Of a stretch of 44,587 nucleotides of DNA, positions 8,335 through 16,838 are shown one piece after another; position 1 is the stretch's first letter; every line of letters begins with the position of its first letter. Where the stretch lies: positions 1 through 44,587 of the forward strand of contig CAIPEB010000686.1 in assembly GCA_903863885.1 (NCBI GenBank). The letters run 5' to 3'. A program made the position numbers and the translations under genes. The notes under the pieces are model-generated. The model saw only the letters and a program-made list of their open reading frames with translations, was not told the origin of the DNA and did not search any database. Source of the DNA: an uncultured Planctomycetaceae bacterium. GTDB taxonomy: Bacteria; Planctomycetota; Planctomycetia; Pirellulales; Pirellulaceae.

Positions 8335-9978
8335 GTGAAGTCAACTGGTCCGGTTCGGAATCGCTGGTTTCCTCGGACCTCGCACGGTCGTCGCGGGGGC
8401 GGCCTGTTGTTTGTCGTGATCGGGCTGTGCCTTACGGCCGTGGTGATCGGCGGCGCTTGGTATTTTCTGCGTGATTCGGGCGAGAGCCCCGAGCAGCTTC
8501 CCCTGTTGACCACCGTGGTGCGCGGTCCTTACGAACACGTGGTGCTCGAGCAGGGCGAAGTCCAGAGCGGCAACAACGTCGAAATACGGTGCGAGGTGCG
8601 TGCTCGAAACACCTATGGCCCGTCCACGTCGATCATCGATGTCATCGCCGAAGGGACCTGGGTCAAGAAGGGCGACTGGCTGGTGACCTTTGATTCATCC
8701 GCGCTGGAGCAGGAGCAGCGCAAGCAGAAGATCTCGGTCAATACGAGCGAAGCGACGATGATTCAGGCGAAGGCCCTTTACGACACGGCCGTGATTGCCA
8801 GGAAGGAATACCTCGAAGGAACCTACAAGGAACAGGAGCAGACGATACTGAACGAGATCTTCGTGGCGGAGGAAGCGTTGAAGAAAGCGCAGCTCTCGCA
8901 CGACTCGGTCAAACGCCTGGTGGCCCGCGGCCTGCTGACCAAGCTCCAGTTGGATGGAGAAAAGTACCGGGTGGATTCGGCGGCGAACGTGCTGGAACTG
9001 GCCAAACGCAAGCTCGAAGTTCTCGACAAGTACACCAAGTCGAAGATGCTCACGCAGCTCGACAGCGACATCCAGGCCACTCAGGTGAAGTCCGAGAACG
9101 AAAAGAACAACTACCAGGAAGAACTCACGAAGCTCAAGGAGATCGAGGACCAGATCTCCAAGTGCCGGGTGGTTGCGCCGCAGGAGGGCCAGGTCGTCTA
9201 CGCGAATGTGCAGAGCAGCCGCAGCGGCAGCGAGTTTGTTGTCGAGGCGGGGTCCAGCGTCCGCGAAAACCAGGTCGTGATCATCCTGCCGGATCCCCGC
9301 GACATGGAGATCAAGGCCAAGATCAACGAAGCCAAGGTCAATCTCGTCAAGGTCGGCATGCCGGTCTCCATTCGCATTGATGCGTTCGGCGAGAGCACTC
9401 TGCAGGGCGAGATCAAGAAAGTCAACAACTACGCCGAGCCCGGCAACTGGTGGAGTTCGAGTTCCAAGCAGTACGCGACGTTCATCCAGGTGCGGGATCC
9501 TCCGCCGGAACTCCGCGTGGGACTGACTGCGGAAGTTCAGATCCACGTCGAGTCGCGCGACGGCGCATTGCAGATTCCGGTGCAGGCGGTATACGAGCGG
9601 GGCGGAAAGACATTCTGCCTCGTCCAGAACGGCAATCGCTGGGATACTCGCGAGATCTTTATCAGTTCGACAAACTCGAAGACCGTGGCTCTCGACGAGC
9701 AGCGGTCCGAGGTGCTGCAGCCGGGCGAGATGGTCGTGATCAACCCGAGGCAGCATCTGGCGAAGTTCGATGCTGCGAGGTTCCCCGCGGGACCGGCTTC
9801 GAGCACGCCGGGCGCCACGCTGGCCGGTGCGGAGAACTCCGCGGGCAAGTCCGGTGCGAAGACGGGTGCCGGGAAGGCTTCGGAGGAAAAGCCCGCCGAA
9901 AACCGGGCGGATCAGAAGGACAAGAAATCAGTCGCGGAAGGCGACACGGCCGCTGGCACGACGGGAGGGGGCGGATGA
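8335..9978 (+). CDS. HlyD/MacA-like periplasmic adaptor of the ABC exporter
   Basis: The GTG at 8335 has AAGGG about seven bases upstream and gives a 547-residue protein starting VKSTGPVRNRWF. One transmembrane segment follows (LLFVVIGLCLTAVVIGGAWYF, about residues 22-42). The body has a biotinyl-lipoyl half (VIAEGTWVKKGDWLVTFDSS) and a long alpha-hairpin with many Lys/Glu heptads. The second lipoyl half is CRVVAPQEGQVVYANVQSS, followed by beta-barrel segments (INEAKVNLVKVGMPVSIRID). This order is diagnostic of membrane fusion proteins. A disordered Ala/Gly/Lys tail of about 60 residues ends the protein and is unusual for MacA. The stop overlaps the ATG of the ATPase gene (ATGA), indicating translational coupling. 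It should bridge the MacB-like permease to the long OEP channel in the periplasm. Confidence 0.9.
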   Translation: MKSTGPVRNRWFPRTSHGRRGGGLLFVVIGLCLTAVVIGGAWYFLRDSGESPEQLPLLTTVVRGPYEHVVLEQGEVQSGNNVEIRCEVRARNTYGPSTSIIDVIAEGTWVKKGDWLVTFDSSALEQEQRKQKISVNTSEATMIQAKALYDTAVIARKEYLEGTYKEQEQTILNEIFVAEEALKKAQLSHDSVKRLVARGLLTKLQLDGEKYRVDSAANVLELAKRKLEVLDKYTKSKMLTQLDSDIQATQVKSENEKNNYQEELTKLKEIEDQISKCRVVAPQEGQVVYANVQSSRSGSEFVVEAGSSVRENQVVIILPDPRDMEIKAKINEAKVNLVKVGMPVSIRIDAFGESTLQGEIKKVNNYAEPGNWWSSSSKQYATFIQVRDPPPELRVGLTAEVQIHVESRDGALQIPVQAVYERGGKTFCLVQNGNRWDTREIFISSTNSKTVALDEQRSEVLQPGEMVVINPRQHLAKFDAARFPAGPASSTPGATLAGAENSAGKSGAKTGAGKASEEKPAENRADQKDKKSVAEGDTAAGTTGGGG

Positions 9979-10751
9979 AGCTCGCCGCAAAACTGGTTGA
10001 TCTGCGGAAGGACTACGTGCTGAAGGGGGAAACCGTTCGCGCGCTGCGAGGCGTTTCGTTCGACGTCCCCGTCGGAGATTATGTGGCCATCATGGGCCCG
10101 TCGGGTTCGGGGAAAAGCACGCTGCTGAACCTGCTCGGCTGCCTCGATCGCCCGACGTCGGGATCCCTTTTCCTCGGCGAAGACGACGTGTCGAAGATGA
10201 ACGACAACCAGCTGTCCCGCACCCGCGCGACGAGCATCGGCTTTGTATTCCAGTCCTACAACCTGATCCAGCAGCTCACGGTGCTGGAGAACATCGAGGT
10301 GCCTCTCTATTACCAGGGACGCCTGTCGAAGGAGAGCCGCGAACGCTGCCGGCTGCTGGCGGAAATGGTGGGGCTGCAGGAACGGCTTTCGCACCGTCCC
10401 AGCCAGCTGTCCGGCGGTCAGCAGCAGCGAGTGGCCATCGCGCGCAGCCTCGTCAACGATCCCTACTTCATACTGGCCGATGAACCCACGGGTAATCTCG
10501 ATTCCGCGACGACCGAAGAGATCCTTCGTTTGTTCGAGAATCTGAACGAGATGGGAAAGACCATCATCATGGTCACGCATGAAAACGACGTGGCAGGCCG
10601 CGCCAAACGCATCGTGCGTCTGCGGGACGGCAAACTGCAGTCCGATACGACCCTCCGCGAGGGGCCCGCGCAATCAAGATCCGCGGAGTCCGCGTCCGCC
10701 ATCGAGGAAATCCGGGCAGCTATCGGGTCCGACTCAAACAAGGCTTTGTGA
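9975..10751 (+). CDS. ABC transporter ATP-binding protein (MacB/LolD type)
   Basis: The 258-residue protein contains every ABC ATPase motif: Walker A GPSGSGKST (residues 41-49), Q-loop VFQSYNLI (Gln93), signature LSGGQ (145-149), Walker B FILADEP (165-171), the D-loop in GNLDS and the switch histidine in IIMVTHE. The closest subfamily by motif wording is the MacB/LolD/FtsE-like group (TSGSLFLGEDDVSKMNDNQL; LIQQLTVLENIEVPLYYQ). The start ATG overlaps the adaptor stop and follows a GGGAGGGGGCGG ribosome binding site. A tail of about 30 residues (REGPAQSRSAESASAIEE) extends beyond the normal domain. It energises export with the permease that starts 22 bases downstream. Confidence 0.95.
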   Translation: MKLAAKLVDLRKDYVLKGETVRALRGVSFDVPVGDYVAIMGPSGSGKSTLLNLLGCLDRPTSGSLFLGEDDVSKMNDNQLSRTRATSIGFVFQSYNLIQQLTVLENIEVPLYYQGRLSKESRERCRLLAEMVGLQERLSHRPSQLSGGQQQRVAIARSLVNDPYFILADEPTGNLDSATTEEILRLFENLNEMGKTIIMVTHENDVAGRAKRIVRLRDGKLQSDTTLREGPAQSRSAESASAIEEIRAAIGSDSNKAL

Positions 10752-10773
10752 CACCGCCTGCGTGGCCGATGCG

Positions 10774-12105
10774 ATGACGTTTTTCCTGCGCACGCTGCAA
10801 TTGGGAATCAAGAGCCTGCTGGTTCATCCGCTGCGCTCGCTGCTGACCGTGCTCGGCATTTTCATCGGCGTCGCGAGCGTGATCTGGCTGCTGGCGATCG
10901 GCGAAGGGATCAGCCGTCAGGCCCAGAAGCAGATCGAGGGGCTAGGCGCCGACAACATCATGGTCCGCTCGGTAAAGCCCCTGCGCAGCAACGATCAGGA
11001 AGCCAGTTTCATTCTGCCTTACGGGCTGTTGCGCGAGGACTACTTCCGCATCGTTGAGACGATCCCGACGGTCAAGAGCGCGATTCCGATTCGGGAGATC
11101 CGCTGCGAGTTGAGTTATCGGGATCGCAGCATCGATGGACGGCTTGTGGGATGCACTCCGGAATACGCCGACATAACGAAGCTGAAGGTCGAACGCGGAC
11201 ATTTCATCACCGACGGCGAAGTCAAGCTCGAGCAGAATCACTGCGTGCTGGCCGCAAAGGTCGCCGAACGGTTGTTCCCGTTCGAGGAACCGGTCGGCCG
11301 CCGCGTCTATTCCTACGAATACCAGGAGTTCTATCAGGTCGTAGGAGTCGTCAGGGACCGGACGCCCACGGCCGCGATCGGCGGATCGCTCGAGGCGCAG
11401 GATTTTTCCAGCGACGTCTACATTCCCATCTCCACGATGCGGAAACGCATCGGCGACACGGTGGTGTTGCGCCGCAGCGGTACGCGCGAAGGCGAGACCG
11501 TTGAGTTGAACCAGATTACGCTGCGGGTCGACAAAGTCGCCAACGTGCTGCGCACGGCTCAGTTGGTTCAGGAGACGCTGGAGCCCGTGCACGGGCGCAA
11601 GGAAGACGTCAAAGTCATCGTGCCGCTCGAGTTGCTCGAACAGGCACGCACGACCCGCATGATGTTCATGGTTTTCATGGGCCTGATCGCGGCGATCTCG
11701 TTGCTGGTCGGCGGCATCGGCATCATGAATATCATGCTCGCCACGGTGACCGAACGGACTCGCGAGATCGGCATCCGTCGGGCACTCGGAGCGCGTCGCC
11801 GCGATATCATCCGCCAGTTCCTGGTCGAAACCATCGCGTTGTCCGTCCTGGGCGGACTGACCGGCATTGCGGCCGGTTACGCGTGCCGCCCGTTCGTGGC
11901 GATGCTGCGGGAACTGATGATGCACAACACGCCCACGCTGATGCAGAGCCTCCCGGAGGTCGTGCGCAATGTCGAGCCGCAGGTCGTGCCCTTCTCGATA
12001 CCGCTGGCTTTCGGCATTTCGGTGGTTATCGGCGTGTTGTTCGGACTTTATCCCGCGTACCGCGCCGCACAGATGGATCCCATCGATGCCCTGAGGCACG
12101 AATAG
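10774..12105 (+). CDS. MacB-type ABC transporter permease
   Basis: The 443-residue protein has the MacB/FtsX architecture. There is one N-terminal transmembrane helix (LLTVLGIFIGVASVIWLLAI, about residues 24-43). A large periplasmic MacB_PCD domain follows, with GADNIMVRSVKPL and VGVVRDRTPTAAIGG. A C-terminal FtsX domain has three helices, including FMGLIAAISLLVGGIGIMNI and the coupling motif ERTREIGIRRALGARRRDI. It ends in DPIDALRHE, a typical MacB terminus. The ATG at 10774 is taken; a GTG at 10762 is in frame four codons earlier. Together with the preceding three genes it makes a complete tripartite MacAB-TolC-like exporter, which in known cases moves peptides, lipoproteins, antibiotics or siderophores from the periplasm. 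A 15-bp direct duplication surrounds the stop codon. Confidence 0.93.
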   Translation: MTFFLRTLQLGIKSLLVHPLRSLLTVLGIFIGVASVIWLLAIGEGISRQAQKQIEGLGADNIMVRSVKPLRSNDQEASFILPYGLLREDYFRIVETIPTVKSAIPIREIRCELSYRDRSIDGRLVGCTPEYADITKLKVERGHFITDGEVKLEQNHCVLAAKVAERLFPFEEPVGRRVYSYEYQEFYQVVGVVRDRTPTAAIGGSLEAQDFSSDVYIPISTMRKRIGDTVVLRRSGTREGETVELNQITLRVDKVANVLRTAQLVQETLEPVHGRKEDVKVIVPLELLEQARTTRMMFMVFMGLIAAISLLVGGIGIMNIMLATVTERTREIGIRRALGARRRDIIRQFLVETIALSVLGGLTGIAAGYACRPFVAMLRELMMHNTPTLMQSLPEVVRNVEPQVVPFSIPLAFGISVVIGVLFGLYPAYRAAQMDPIDALRHE

Positions 12106-12120
12106 GCCCTGAGGCACGAA
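12088..12120 (+). repeat. Short tandem duplication across the permease stop codon
   Basis: GCCCTGAGGCACGAA occurs at 12088-12102 and again at 12106-12120 with a period of 18, separated by the TAG stop. The first copy encodes the final residues ALRHE; the second is untranslated. It looks like a recent slippage duplication at the end of the gene. Confidence 0.7.
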
Positions 12121-12158
12121 AGGGCTCTGAGTCAGCGAGCGAACAGGATGGTCCCGCT

Positions 12159-13319
12159 TCAGCGGCAATTGCCGAGCGATTCGACCAGCCGATCGACCAT
12201 CTCGTCGGTGTGGCGATAGGTGAGGCTGATGCGCAGAAGCGACTCGCCGACCGGGACCGTCGGCGGCCGAATTCCCGGGACCAGCACGCCTCGCTCTCGC
12301 AGCTGGTGTGAAAGCAGCATTGTGCGTTCGGGTTCGCCGATGATCAGCGGAATGATCTGGCTGCTCGATGCTCCGACATTCCAGCCGTCGTGAGCGAGTC
12401 GTTGCCTGAGCAGAGCCGCACGAGTCTGCAACTGTCGGCGCCGCCACGGTTCTTGCCGCACGATCTGCAGAGCGTTGATTCCCGCGCTCGCGAAGGCCTC
12501 GGGCGGTGCCGTCGAATAGACGTACGAGCGGGCACGCTGGATGAGCCAGTCGACGAGCCGCCGCGATCCGGCCACGAACCCGCCGATTGAGCCGAGCGCT
12601 TTGCTCAGAGTGCCGATCCGGATCGGAACGCGATGTTCGACTCCCATCTGCTCGGCCAGACCCCGCCCGTTCTCGCCGAATACACCGGTCGCGTGTGCTT
12701 CGTCGATCATCAGCATGGCCCCGGAGTGTTCTGCCAGGTCTGCAAGTTCGGCCAGCGGCGCACAATCGCCGTCCATGCTGAAAAGGCTGTCGGTGACGAT
12801 CAGTTTGCGGCGGAAAGAGGCTGCTTCGGCCAGCAACTGTGCCAGATGATCCATGTCGAGATGCCGGTATATATGAACCTGTGCTCGCGACAGTCGGCAT
12901 CCGTCCACGATGCTCGCATGATTCTTGGCGTCGCTGAAGACCGCATCCCGTGCTCCCGCGAGAGCGCACAGCGTGCCCACGTTCGCCGCGTAACCGGAGG
13001 GAAAGAGGAGCGCGGCCTCGGTTGCTTCGAATTCGGCGAGGCGTGTCTCCAACGCGGCGTGCCACCGGCCTCGCCCCGTGACCAGCGGACTTGCGCCGCT
13101 TCCCCAGCCGACGTCGCCGAGTCCTCGGAGCGAGTCCGGACCCATCACTTCCGCAGCCAGCCCCAGATAGTCGTTGGAGCCAAAGCTCAGAAACTCCCTG
13201 CCGTCCAAACGGATCAGGGGACTCTGGGCCCCCTCACGCACCGAGAGCCGGCGTCGCAGTCCCTGGTCCTGCAGAACCTGCAATTCTTCGTCGATCCAAG
13301 CCAACGGGTCGCTGGGCAT
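12159..13319 (-). CDS. bioF: 8-amino-7-oxononanoate synthase
   Basis: The 386-residue product matches the alpha-oxoamine synthase family of PLP enzymes: SFGSNDYLGLA, GSGASPLVTGRGRWHAALE, LLFPSGYAANVG, DAKNHASIVDG, MIDEAHATGVFGENGRG, and the PLP-lysine motif TLSKALGSIGGF (Lys near 240). The C-terminal RPPTVPVGESLLRISLTYRHT is typical of BioF. It condenses pimeloyl-thioester with alanine to make KAPA, the first committed step of biotin ring assembly, in the cytoplasm. Kbl or serine palmitoyltransferase are paralogues, but the VP-GESLLRISL wording favours BioF. No other bio genes are nearby. It is convergent with the exporter operon and divergent from 13445. Confidence 0.93.
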   Translation of the reverse strand: MPSDPLAWIDEELQVLQDQGLRRRLSVREGAQSPLIRLDGREFLSFGSNDYLGLAAEVMGPDSLRGLGDVGWGSGASPLVTGRGRWHAALETRLAEFEATEAALLFPSGYAANVGTLCALAGARDAVFSDAKNHASIVDGCRLSRAQVHIYRHLDMDHLAQLLAEAASFRRKLIVTDSLFSMDGDCAPLAELADLAEHSGAMLMIDEAHATGVFGENGRGLAEQMGVEHRVPIRIGTLSKALGSIGGFVAGSRRLVDWLIQRARSYVYSTAPPEAFASAGINALQIVRQEPWRRRQLQTRAALLRQRLAHDGWNVGASSSQIIPLIIGEPERTMLLSHQLRERGVLVPGIRPPTVPVGESLLRISLTYRHTDEMVDRLVESLGNCR

Positions 13320-13444
13320 TTGGGGCTGCGCTTCCTTTGCGGAGGACTTTGGCTGTCCAAAGGCTGAGCTGGTGATAGACTGGCATTGCTCGGATCAATC
13401 GCTCTTCCGCGCGATCGTGCAATCGTAATGAATGGGTGCATTGT

Positions 13445-14317
13445 ATGGCCTGGTGGGATCGACCGCTGCAGGAACTCGCTTCCGAACCTTGCTGCGGTTA
13501 CCGGCACGGCAGTTCGATTGCCGCCGAACCAACGTCGATGGCGGCCATTGCGCTGAGCAGCCGGTCGAACTGGGAGTCCGCTCGCCGGGCCGCCGACTGG
13601 TTGGCTTCGCATCAGGCCGCCGATGGTTCGGTGGCGGTGCGCGAAGGAGCGAGCTGGCCCGTTTGGACGACGCCGCTCGCCGTGCTCGCGTGGCAATCGC
13701 TGGCCTCGCACGACAAAACCCTGTATCGGTCGAATGTCGAACGAGCAAGCCGGTGGATTCTCCAGGCCAGGAGCGAATCGGCGCCGGAATCCGGCATTAC
13801 GGGCCACGACACGCGGCTGACGGCCTGGCCGTGGGTCGTCGGCACGCATGCCTGGGTGGAGCCGACTGCGATGGCCGTTCTGGCACTCAAGTCCTGCGGT
13901 TACGCGAAGCACGCCCGCACGCGTGAAGCCGTGCGATTGCTGGTCGATCGGCTTCTTCCCGAGGGAGGCTGCAATTACGGAAACACGACAGTATTGGGGC
14001 GGATGTTGCGGCCCCATGTCCAGCCGACGGGACTGGCCGTGTTGGCACTGGCCGGGGAGCCGGACGCAAAGGGCGCGATTGCCAGATCCGCTGATTACCT
14101 GAGCCGGAATGTCTCGGGAGAGACTACGGCCCAGTCGCTCGCCTGGGCGTTGATCGGACTAACGGCTCACGGGCGCCGGCCGGCGGAAGCGGACCAATGG
14201 TTGCACGATATGTCGACACGACAGAGTCCGTTTGACGGCGGCCAGCTGCGCAATGCCGTGCTGTTGCTTGCCGCCCAGGAAAACGACTGCCTGCTGATCA
14301 ATCTGCCGCGTAAATGA
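13445..14317 (+). CDS. Prenyltransferase/squalene-cyclase-fold (alpha-toroid) protein
   Basis: The 290-residue protein consists of alpha-toroid repeats of the squalene-hopene cyclase / protein prenyltransferase beta type. Visible units are AADWLASHQAADGSVAVREG, WTTPLAVLAWQSLAS, WVEPTAMAVLALKSCGY, LLPEGGCNYGN and VQPTGLAVLALAG. The catalytic DXDD of squalene cyclases is not visible and the length is less than half that of a cyclase, so it is probably not a classical cyclase. It starts at the ATG at 13445 (MAWWDRPLQEL); a GTG three codons upstream is possible. No signal peptide is obvious. The next gene, 121 bases downstream on the same strand, is a DUF362 protein. I infer a shared pathway, but the chemistry is unknown. 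Confidence 0.8.
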   Translation: MAWWDRPLQELASEPCCGYRHGSSIAAEPTSMAAIALSSRSNWESARRAADWLASHQAADGSVAVREGASWPVWTTPLAVLAWQSLASHDKTLYRSNVERASRWILQARSESAPESGITGHDTRLTAWPWVVGTHAWVEPTAMAVLALKSCGYAKHARTREAVRLLVDRLLPEGGCNYGNTTVLGRMLRPHVQPTGLAVLALAGEPDAKGAIARSADYLSRNVSGETTAQSLAWALIGLTAHGRRPAEADQWLHDMSTRQSPFDGGQLRNAVLLLAAQENDCLLINLPRK

Positions 14318-14385
14318 AGATGATAAGGCAGATGCCGGATCTGGTTTCGACGAGTAATTTCCGCAATCGGGTTTTTGGTTTCTTG

Positions 14386-14404
14386 CCTCCGGACTCCAGA
14401 CTCC
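14386..14404 (+). repeat. 19-bp dispersed repeat, copy A
   Basis: The sequence CCTCCGGACTCCAGACTCC lies in the gap between the alpha-toroid gene and the DUF362 gene and recurs exactly at 23296-23314. A degenerate reverse-oriented copy is at 15496-15513. All three are intergenic. Confidence 0.5.
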
Positions 14405-14438
14405 GGGACTTCTTCACCACGAAGAGATAGGTAATCGA

Positions 14439-15482
14439 ATGAACAAGCCGGATCCGCTCGATCATGTGCCGGACTCGTCGGCAAGCGAGCCCCGTTGCGG
14501 CTTGAAGCTCACGAGGCGTTCCGTGCTGTTGGGCGGGTCCTTGGCAGCGGCCGGTCTTGCGGCCTACCCGGTCTATCGCGAGATCGTTGCGCCGCGTGCG
14601 GCCGCATTTCTCGCGAAAGCGTCGGGATACGACGCGTCGCTGACCCGGATCCTGCATGACGGTCTGATTGCCGCCGGACTGCAGGTTGAATCGCTTCACG
14701 GGAAGAGCGTTTTGTTGAAGCCGAACCTCGTGGAGCCGCTCCGGTCTGCTCCGCACATGACAACAAATCCCGCGATGGTGGTTGCCGCGGCCGAGGTGTT
14801 TCGCAGCTGGGGCGCGCGCGTCACGGTGGGCGAAGGGCCTGGGCACGTCCGCGATACGGAGATGGCCCTGGTCGAAGGAGGAATGCTCGAGCCGCTGTCG
14901 CATGAAGAACTGGAGTTCATTGATCTGAACTACGACGACGTCGTGTGGCGCGAAAACCGCGGCAGGCAGAGCGGGCTCGACGGTTTCTTTCTGCCGCGGG
15001 CCGTGGCCGAAGCCGATCTCATCGTTTCCATGCCGAAGCTCAAGACCCATCACTGGATGGGGGTCACGGCGTCGATGAAGAACCTGTACGGGATACTGCC
15101 GGGCGTGCAGTACGGATGGCCGAAAAACGTCCTGCATTACGCGGGCATTCCCGAGACGGTCTTCGACATCAATGCCGCCGTGCCGAATACGATTGCGATC
15201 GTGGATGCGATCGAATGCATGGAGGGGGACGGGCCGATCATGGGAACGCCGCGCAAGCTCGGGCTGGTGATCATCGGCACGAATCTGCCGGCTGTGGATG
15301 CGACCGCCTGCCGCCTGATGGAAGTCGATGCGCGGCAGGTGCCCTACCTTGGGTTGGCCGCGGATCGGCTCGGTCCGATCAGCGAGCGTCGCATCGAACA
15401 GCGCGGCGAGAATTGGCGGCCCCTGGCACAGCGGTTCGAGATTATCGATGCGCCCCATCTCCGCGACCTGCGGCCTGCGTAG
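14439..15482 (+). CDS. Tat-exported DUF362 domain protein
   Basis: The 347-residue protein begins with a twin-arginine signal: TRRSVLLGGSLAAAGLAAYP around residues 25-44. The DUF362 domain follows, with VLLKPNLVEPL, TTNPAMVVAAAEVFRSWGA, VGEGPGHVRDTEMAL, LIVSMPKLKTHHWMGVTASM, KNLYGILPGVQYGWPKN and NLPAVDATACRLMEVDA. The Cys clusters that add ferredoxin domains to some DUF362 proteins are missing, so this is the domain alone. Tat export suggests it folds with a cofactor before crossing the membrane; DUF362 function is not firmly known. ATG 14439 is preceded by AGGTAA. It follows the alpha-toroid gene and precedes a convergent GspF-type gene. Confidence 0.88.
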   Translation: MNKPDPLDHVPDSSASEPRCGLKLTRRSVLLGGSLAAAGLAAYPVYREIVAPRAAAFLAKASGYDASLTRILHDGLIAAGLQVESLHGKSVLLKPNLVEPLRSAPHMTTNPAMVVAAAEVFRSWGARVTVGEGPGHVRDTEMALVEGGMLEPLSHEELEFIDLNYDDVVWRENRGRQSGLDGFFLPRAVAEADLIVSMPKLKTHHWMGVTASMKNLYGILPGVQYGWPKNVLHYAGIPETVFDINAAVPNTIAIVDAIECMEGDGPIMGTPRKLGLVIIGTNLPAVDATACRLMEVDARQVPYLGLAADRLGPISERRIEQRGENWRPLAQRFEIIDAPHLRDLRPA

Positions 15483-15495
15483 TGCTTGGATGAAA

Positions 15496-15513
15496 GAGTC
15501 CGGTGTCCGGAGG
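15496..15513 (-). repeat. 19-bp dispersed repeat, degenerate copy C
   Basis: GAGTCCGGTGTCCGGAGG is the reverse-oriented, slightly diverged form of the 19-mer at 14386 and 23296. It lies between the convergent DUF362 and GspF-type genes. Right beside it, 15521-15549 holds CACGGATGAGCGCGGATT, a second short motif that has relatives near 44250 and 44420. Confidence 0.35.
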
Positions 15514-15580
15514 GGAAGAGGCCACGGATGAGCGCGGATTCAAACGGATGCAAGATGCCGGCACTCCGCGAGGGGGACGC

Positions 15581-16612
15581 CTACATGGTCTTCAGCATGT
15601 CGAACAGCGGACCGTAGACCTGGAAGAACATCTTGAAGATAAAGCTGATGATCAGGCCGAAAACGGCAAACAGCACGAGGATGCTTGCGGCTATTGCCAG
15701 GACGCGGCATTGAGATCGGGCGCGGTCCTGCATTTGCCGGGCGAGGATCGCCATCGTTTCGCTGATTCGGCCGGCCGTTTCGCCCGTATCGAGCGCGTCG
15801 AGGAATTCCGCCGGATAGGCGCCGGTGACCTCAAAGGCCGTGTGCAGCGAACGGCCCTGGCGAATTTCCCGACGCATCCGGTCGAGGTGCACGGTGTAGT
15901 AGGAATTCTGGGTGCTGCGGACGGCCAGTTCGACGGCACGCTGGGCGTCGAGGCTGGAGTCGGTTGACATCGACAGCGCCCACGACAGTCGGGACAGCGC
16001 CAGGCTGCGGATCGCTCCTCCGATGCCGGGAATATACGCAAGCAACCGGTAAAGGGGCCCGAGATCGACCCATCCGCGCCGTGCGGCCACGAAGGGAAAC
16101 GACACCACACCGAGGATTGCGGCGACGCTCAGCACGTAGATCAGCAGGCCGCTGGTTCCGTACAGCCCGAGAATCGTCATCGGGCTGCCGTCCATGGTCT
16201 TGAGATCCAGGAAACCGTACAGCCAGATGAACACTCCGATCGCGACGATGGCCAGCGACAGTTCGATCATCGGCCACGAAATGCTCATGAGGAACACACG
16301 CTGCAGTTCGATCTGGTGGTCGCAGTGATCGCCCAGTTTGAGAAAGACCTCGTCCAGGCGTCCGGTTCGCTCACCCACCTCCACCATTTCGCAGACCAGC
16401 GGTGGAAAGAACCCGCCGGATTCGGCAAACGCGGTCGACAGGCTCTCCCCCCGCGCGATGCGATCGTGGATGCCCCGCATGACGGCCTGCTGCTGCGACG
16501 TCCCTCGGTGCGATTCCATGTCCCAGATTTTCCGCACGTCGATGCCGGCCTGCAGCGAATTGCCGACGCGGTGGCAGAATTGGGAGAGTGCGCGCGTGGA
16601 GATGCGGGCCAT
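15581..16612 (-). CDS. GspF/PilC-type type II secretion inner-membrane protein
   Basis: The 343-residue protein has two T2SF domains: an N-terminal one with FCHRVGNSLQAGIDVRKIWD and VCEMVEVGERTGRLDEVFLK, and a C-terminal one with LSRLSWALSMSTDSSLDAQR and FLDALDTGETAGRISETMAI. Each is followed by transmembrane helices (ISWPMIELSLAIVAIGVFIW; VLAIAASILVLFAVFGLIIS). GspF/PilC forms the inner-membrane platform that couples the assembly ATPase to pseudopilin extrusion. ATG 16612 is chosen because AGGAAG sits at proper spacing; the longer frame to 16768 is unsupported. No other type II secretion or pilus gene is nearby, so it is isolated from its partners. It is divergent from tyrA. Confidence 0.9.
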   Translation of the reverse strand: MARISTRALSQFCHRVGNSLQAGIDVRKIWDMESHRGTSQQQAVMRGIHDRIARGESLSTAFAESGGFFPPLVCEMVEVGERTGRLDEVFLKLGDHCDHQIELQRVFLMSISWPMIELSLAIVAIGVFIWLYGFLDLKTMDGSPMTILGLYGTSGLLIYVLSVAAILGVVSFPFVAARRGWVDLGPLYRLLAYIPGIGGAIRSLALSRLSWALSMSTDSSLDAQRAVELAVRSTQNSYYTVHLDRMRREIRQGRSLHTAFEVTGAYPAEFLDALDTGETAGRISETMAILARQMQDRARSQCRVLAIAASILVLFAVFGLIISFIFKMFFQVYGPLFDMLKTM

Positions 16613-16838
16613 GAAAGCTTCCTGTCCGGGATCGTCGGTGCCGCGTACGAACGGGGCGGGGCAACCATTAACTGAGCGTTGCCAGTCCAGCTTATGCGGG
16701 AATCCGCCGCAAAGAAAGCGATGGTTTGCGGGGTGTTCCGCGAGTTGAGGGAGGGTCGCGGCACGCAACGGCCAAATTTGTTACAATTCGCCACCGGAAT
16801 CTACTGGGTTGCGGCCGGATCGTCAGGTCGCGATCGAA

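Noticed and set aside
10942-13065. 707-codon minus-strand frame spanning the MacB-like gene and part of bioF
   Set aside because: It overlaps two confidently identified genes, is Arg/His-rich and low in conserved features, and has no domain. It is a shadow frame.
13214-14017. 267-codon minus-strand frame overlapping bioF start and the alpha-toroid gene
   Set aside because: The alpha-toroid repeats on the plus strand are clear; the antisense product is Arg/Pro-rich without motifs.
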